DNA from: Sansalvadorimonas sp965243775
GTDB lineage: Bacteria > Pseudomonadota > Gammaproteobacteria > Pseudomonadales > Endozoicomonadaceae
Assembly: GCA_965243775.1 (NCBI GenBank)
Contig: CBDEWF010000002.1
Coordinates: 206,691-270,690 of the forward strand
Length of the DNA: 64,000 bases
Direction: 5' to 3'
In this document: in pieces, positions 60,329-64,000 of the stretch
Layout: every line of letters begins with the position of its first letter
Numbering within the stretch: position 1 is the first letter of the stretch
The notes under the pieces: model-generated
Told to the model about the DNA's origin: nothing
Databases searched by the model: none
Seen by the model: only the letters and a program-made list of their open reading frames with translations
Made by a program: the position numbers and the translations under genes

Positions 60329-62164
60329 TCAGCAGTAATCGGTGAATGGATTTTCCCTGGGCAGGGGAACAACACGTCCTTCCAGAGTCACCTGCTCGCT
60401 GGTAACCTGAATATCCGCAGGATCAATAACACCTTCACCAAAGCGATAGGTCGGTGTATCTTCACCAGCCAGCTTACGGTTTTCAGCTTGTTCCTGCTGT
60501 TCACAAACCTGTTCATAACAACGGGCCCATTCGGTCATGGTATCCTGACCATAACGACGCGCCAGCATCTCCTTCACTTTATGGGGAGCCAAAACAGTTG
60601 CGGTTGCATTATTGCCACCAAAGCCCTTGGCATTCAGCAGGGCCAGATCAGTGCCTTCTACACCAACATCACGGTGCTCAGTCAGCAGATCCAGGCGCTT
60701 ATTGTGGACATCAGCAGAAATGGAATCGATGCCGGCAATGGCTGGAACCAAACCATGCTGCCATACCCCCAGGGTAGAAACCAGCTGGTCCGCTGCAGCT
60801 GTTGCCAGAGAGTGACCTACATAACTTTTAACCGCAGAAACAGCCCAGTTGTTTATGTCGAAAGCAGAAGCAACATCATCCAAAATGGCAGATTCTGTTA
60901 CCCGGTTCTGGGGAGTACCCGTACCGTGGGCCTGGACAAAAGACCGCTGCTTCAGGGACTCTTCTCCCAGAATATTTCGGGCCAGGGCGGCGGCACGGGC
61001 CACAGTCAGGTAGTTGCCGGCACCGGGGCTGGAAATGGATTTCTTGGGTCCATCGGCATTCACAAAGACACCAGCGACCCCACCAAGAATTTCAGCGCCT
61101 GTAGCCAGAGCCAGCTCATCATCCATCAGCACGAAGAACTGGGCGGACTCTGCCAGGGTAAAGCCACAGTTATCAGAGAAGGGACGACAGGCACGGCGGT
61201 AATCCGGTTCCTGTGATTCTGACAGGGCATCCAGCAGTCGCAAGGCCTTATCAGAGGCCAGGGCTCCCATGGTGGCGTAGCCCTCAATCACTTCCGGAGT
61301 GATTGGCGCTTCACTGTTACCAACCAGAGCCACGCGGGTACGACCACTCTGGATATCTTCCATGGCATGACGCAGATTATACAGGAAGGTGGCACAGGCC
61401 CCCATGCTGGTTCCGGTTGTGCCCAGACTGCCCAGAACATAGGCATTGATAAAATCGGCAGGCATTTCGGAAAAGCCCAGGGGCAGCTGCTTCGAGGTGA
61501 CCCGCTTGCCTTTCAGGCGGGCCTGCAACATACCACCGTTACCGTTCTGATCCAGCTGGCTCATGCTGCTTCCGGCATAGACCGATACCTGTTCAGGGCG
61601 CACATAGCGATCCAGTGCATTCCAGTCTATACCCATGGAGCTGATAGCATCGGAAGCACCATAAACAGTCATGGCCAGCCCCCGGGGATGGTTGCGGGAG
61701 GGGTACAGTTTTTCCGGATGAAAACCAGTGGGCAACTGGCCGGCAGCATGGACAGGCAGAGCAAATGTCTCAGGTATCAGCATGGTCTGGTCGGCAGGAA
61801 CAGAAACCTGCACCAACGCCTTGTCTTCTGTATCAGCAACCTGCCATCCGGCCGGAAGAGGATCAGGCAGCTGGCGCCGGGACAGCAGCATGGTGCTGGC
61901 ACCTTTCAGACTCATGGCCTTGTGACGAAGAACGGCATCGGCATCAAACAGTGAGCCATCCAGTTTTCGGATCAGGGTCGCATCCAGCAGAGCCTGGCGC
62001 TCATCAGCAGAAATTCCAGTCAGGCGGGACAGACTGGTCAAGGTCTGCATCGACTCCCGACTGTCCAGAGAATCCAGAACCATGCGTTTATAGGCATGAA
62101 AGCCGGACGTTCGTCCTGCCGGACCGATACCACCCTGGGCGACAATAAGCGGGAGTCGGGACAT
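60329..62164 (-). CDS. fabY: Beta-ketoacyl-ACP synthase, FabY type
   Basis: 611-residue condensing enzyme like Pseudomonas FabY, which starts fatty-acid synthesis from acetyl-CoA and malonyl-ACP in place of FabH. The KAS triad is present: Cys in GTTGTSMGACATFLYNLRHA, His in QAHGTGTPQNRVTE and His in KSYVGHSLATAAADQL. The thiolase fold has an unusual N-terminal extension of about 150 residues (LDSRESMQTLTSLSRLTGIS) before the core. The C-terminal extension (EWARCYEQVCEQQEQAENRK) is also a FabY trait. It stands alone, divergent from the AraC gene, with about 320 bases between. Confidence 0.88.
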   Translation of the reverse strand: MSRLPLIVAQGGIGPAGRTSGFHAYKRMVLDSLDSRESMQTLTSLSRLTGISADERQALLDATLIRKLDGSLFDADAVLRHKAMSLKGASTMLLSRRQLPDPLPAGWQVADTEDKALVQVSVPADQTMLIPETFALPVHAAGQLPTGFHPEKLYPSRNHPRGLAMTVYGASDAISSMGIDWNALDRYVRPEQVSVYAGSSMSQLDQNGNGGMLQARLKGKRVTSKQLPLGFSEMPADFINAYVLGSLGTTGTSMGACATFLYNLRHAMEDIQSGRTRVALVGNSEAPITPEVIEGYATMGALASDKALRLLDALSESQEPDYRRACRPFSDNCGFTLAESAQFFVLMDDELALATGAEILGGVAGVFVNADGPKKSISSPGAGNYLTVARAAALARNILGEESLKQRSFVQAHGTGTPQNRVTESAILDDVASAFDINNWAVSAVKSYVGHSLATAAADQLVSTLGVWQHGLVPAIAGIDSISADVHNKRLDLLTEHRDVGVEGTDLALLNAKGFGGNNATATVLAPHKVKEMLARRYGQDTMTEWARCYEQVCEQQEQAENRKLAGEDTPTYRFGEGVIDPADIQVTSEQVTLEGRVVPLPRENPFTDYC

Positions 62165-62483
62165 ACAAAAAAACCTCGACCAAAAATTATTTCAGAATTA
62201 CTACAAAAGTTTATTCCTATTGGCCAATAACCGATTGCATAATACAGCCATGTAAATAGACTATTTAGCCATTTATCATTTAATTCCACTTTACCTGTTT
62301 ATCACCAGTACATCATTCCATTCATTTTTTCGGGTGGTGGCTTGATGTTTCCAAAGGCCATGGATGGCCGACTAGCGCCGTTGGGCAGGGATTATTATGC
62401 CCTCCGGGTACTGCCCATGGGCGCGGGAAACAGCAAGTTACCACCTGGCACAGGTCGGATTCATGGAAATCATGTAGCTAGTT
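62165..62483. other. Divergent intergenic region fabY / araC-type gene
   Basis: 319 bases without a convincing gene; it must hold both promoters. There is a small palindrome CCCATGGG near 62411. I could not define a promoter or operator by eye. Short open frames here have no ribosome site. Confidence 0.4.
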
Positions 62484-63491
62484 ATGACTTCTATTAAAAG
62501 CGCAGTCGAAATGAGAGTTCTGCTTCTGGCTCTGGATGGCATGATTGCCACCAGCCTGACTCTGCCCCTGGAAATGATGAATGCCGCCCGCCAGATGCAG
62601 CGGGCGGCCAGAAACCGGGAATCCGGGCCGGAGATCACTATCGTCGGGGATACCCGTAAATCCATAAAAACCACTGGCGGGTTGACCCTGCTGCCAGATC
62701 AGGGATTTCGCAGCCAGCCCCAGGCTGACGTTATCTTTATCCCATCCTTCTGGCGTAATCCTTCCTCCCTTGCCAGACGCTGGCCGGATCTCTGCAACTG
62801 GCTCGCTCGCCAGCACCAAGGTGGCGCACGGATCTGTGCTACGGGTACGGGTGTGTTTTTGTTAGCAGCTGCCGGCCTGCTGCAGGGACGCCCTGCCACA
62901 ACCCACTGGTATTACCTGGACAGGCTTCAGCAGGAGTATCCTGAATTGCTGATCAAGCGTCACCATCTGATTACCCAGGCTGGTTATATTTACTGCGCTG
63001 GCAGTGTCAACTCTATTGCCGATCTCACCATTCACCTGATCGAAGATATCATTAGCAGCACTGTCGCCAGACGGGTAGAACAACAGTTTTCCCCGGAGAT
63101 TCGCCGCCGTTACAGTGAGCTCTATTACTCTTTTGAATCCAGTGCTCCCCACCCCGATGAAACCATTGTCCTGGTTCAGCAGTGGCTCCATGACAACCAG
63201 CAGCTGCCACTGTCTATGGCAGATGTGGCTGAGCAGTTTTCCATGAGCCAGCGCACCCTGAACAGGCGCTTCCGGGAAGCAACAGGCATGACCCCGGTGA
63301 ACTGGCTGCTGCGTCTGCGTATAGAGAGTGCCCGGGATCTACTGGCCAACTCCAACTTGGAAGTCTCGGATATCGCCCAGAGATGCGGGTTCCAGGACCC
63401 CGGTTACTTTAACCGGGTATTCCGGAAACAAATGGATACAACTCCCGGTCAATATCGCACCAGTGTCAGGGGCAAGCTATTCCAGCCATGA
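62484..63491 (+). CDS. GlxA-type AraC-family transcriptional regulator
   Basis: 335 residues. The N-terminal part is a DJ-1/PfpI-like domain (LALDGMIATSLTLPLEMMNA, GGLTLLPDQGF, GARICATGTGVFLLAAAGLL), as in GlxA-type regulators. It is followed by a double helix-turn-helix of the AraC/XylS type (ADVAEQFSMSQRTLNRRFRE, ATGMTPVNWLLRLRIESARD, IAQRCGFQDPGYFNRVFRKQ, MDTTPGQYR). The Cys in ICATGTGVFLL sits at the nucleophile elbow seen in amidase-like sensors, but activity is not implied. Target and ligand unknown. Confidence 0.88.
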   Translation: MTSIKSAVEMRVLLLALDGMIATSLTLPLEMMNAARQMQRAARNRESGPEITIVGDTRKSIKTTGGLTLLPDQGFRSQPQADVIFIPSFWRNPSSLARRWPDLCNWLARQHQGGARICATGTGVFLLAAAGLLQGRPATTHWYYLDRLQQEYPELLIKRHHLITQAGYIYCAGSVNSIADLTIHLIEDIISSTVARRVEQQFSPEIRRRYSELYYSFESSAPHPDETIVLVQQWLHDNQQLPLSMADVAEQFSMSQRTLNRRFREATGMTPVNWLLRLRIESARDLLANSNLEVSDIAQRCGFQDPGYFNRVFRKQMDTTPGQYRTSVRGKLFQP

Positions 63492-63528
63492 CTATACTCT
63501 GCTGCCTTTGACCATTCGGAGGTGGGGT

Positions 63529-64000
63529 ATGTTAAGACTGGTACCGGTGTTGTGCTCCTTTATTTTGGTAACAGCTTTTTCTCTGGGCAACCGGGCACAT
63601 GGTCAGCCGGAACCAGATCCAGACTCAGATCCAGATATAGTTGAACAGGATGCCGATAGCGTTCAGGATACCCTGCTCGTCCTTGACCAGATTGAACGTA
63701 TTGAACAGGAGTTGAATGAGCTGTCCACCCGTGGTGAACTACCCGAGAAAGTGGCTTTAGCGGCAACATCAGCCCTGATTTATATTGCATTCAACCTGAC
63801 CCATAACAGAATCATTAATTTCCACGACCCCGAGTACGATATTCTGCAGGTCTATTCCATTCCTGATGATACCTGGTCAGTTTACGCCCACATCATGACG
63901 CTGATTAACTACCTGCTCCCGGCCGGGCTGGTTGGAACCCTGACCATGACCCTGGCCAAGTACCATGACGATCTTCCGGAAATCAGCTCCAGGGAAACCC
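63529..64000 (+). CDS. Probable exported or membrane protein, 3' end off the window
   Basis: ATG at 63529 with a very strong GGAGGTGGGG site. A signal peptide (MLRLVPVLCSFILVTAFSLG) is followed by an acidic Asp/Pro stretch (EPDPDSDPDIVEQDADSVQD), a coiled segment (LVLDQIERIEQELNELSTRG) and then hydrophobic helices (EKVALAATSALIYIAFNLTH; HIMTLINYLLPAGLVGTLTM). About 157 codons are visible. I do not recognise the family. It lies close behind the AraC-type gene on the same strand. Confidence 0.7.
   Translation, partial: MLRLVPVLCSFILVTAFSLGNRAHGQPEPDPDSDPDIVEQDADSVQDTLLVLDQIERIEQELNELSTRGELPEKVALAATSALIYIAFNLTHNRIINFHDPEYDILQVYSIPDDTWSVYAHIMTLINYLLPAGLVGTLTMTLAKYHDDLPEISSRET

Noticed and set aside
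1..64000. tRNA, rRNA or tmRNA genes
   Set aside because: None seen on reading the intergenic gaps; no cloverleaf with a CCA end was found by eye.

Overview
The window looks like a chromosomal segment of a host-associated gammaproteobacterium, most likely an Endozoicomonas-type member of the Oceanospirillales. I infer this from gene content; no 16S or other marker gene is present. The housekeeping core is gammaproteobacterial: sixA, gpsA, fabA-fabB, htpG, ptrB, yafJ, rluA, cysK, cobB, fabY and paired fadL genes. Set into it are eukaryote-like ubiquitin proteases, long proteins of unknown function without signal peptides, secreted zinc-finger-like repeat proteins and many insertion sequences.

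Layout. 1-5.5 kb: a partial MFS transporter, the sixA / DUF4389 / gpsA cluster on the minus strand, then fabA-fabB on the plus strand closed by a strong terminator. 5.5-10.5 kb: an IS66-type composite element with 13-bp terminal inverted repeats and an exact 8-bp target duplication. Its transposase genes are wrecked, but it carries two open passenger genes for secreted proteins made of eight 32-residue C2HC finger-like repeats. 10.5-12.2 kb: an M4 metalloprotease whose stop codon lies in the target duplication. 12.4-20.2 kb: two convergent loci, each encoding an OTU-like domain followed by a USP (C19) domain, and each broken by a single-base frameshift in a homopolymer. 20.3-31.1 kb: htpG with a sigma-32 promoter, two overlapping hotdog thioesterase genes, a gene frameshifted behind its signal peptide, a DUF599 protein, a secreted unknown protein, oligopeptidase B, a yafJ pair and a LysR regulator. 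31.2-41.7 kb: two FadL-type porins, a heptad coiled-coil protein, rluA, cysK, a MoxR ATPase gene (perfect FNR-type box upstream, C-tract frameshift near the end), a LuxR-type regulator, a CoxE-like VWA protein and cobB. 41.8-52.2 kb: a 1500-residue coiled-coil / beta-rich / TPR protein, a DUF4139 protein and an RND efflux pair. 52.4-60.2 kb: mobile-element debris (IS4-type remnant, truncated IS630, IS1-like element, structured repeats) around a 765-residue unknown protein and a third repeat-protein copy with 19 units. 60.3-64 kb: fabY, a GlxA-type AraC regulator and a partial gene for a probable membrane protein.

How the parts may fit together. The core genes supply fatty-acid and phospholipid synthesis (gpsA, fabA, fabB, fabY), fatty-acid import (fadL), stress response (htpG) and efflux. 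The accessory genes suggest interaction with a eukaryotic host: candidate deubiquitinases, a secreted metalloprotease, and finger-repeat proteins spread as IS66 cargo. The most novel item is that passenger family. Three copies share one signal-peptide head and vary in repeat number (8, 8, 19), and a poly-G tract of 8, 7 or 9 bases gives each a different C-terminus. The many single-base homopolymer differences could be genuine phase variation or decay, or sequencing error; raw reads must settle this.
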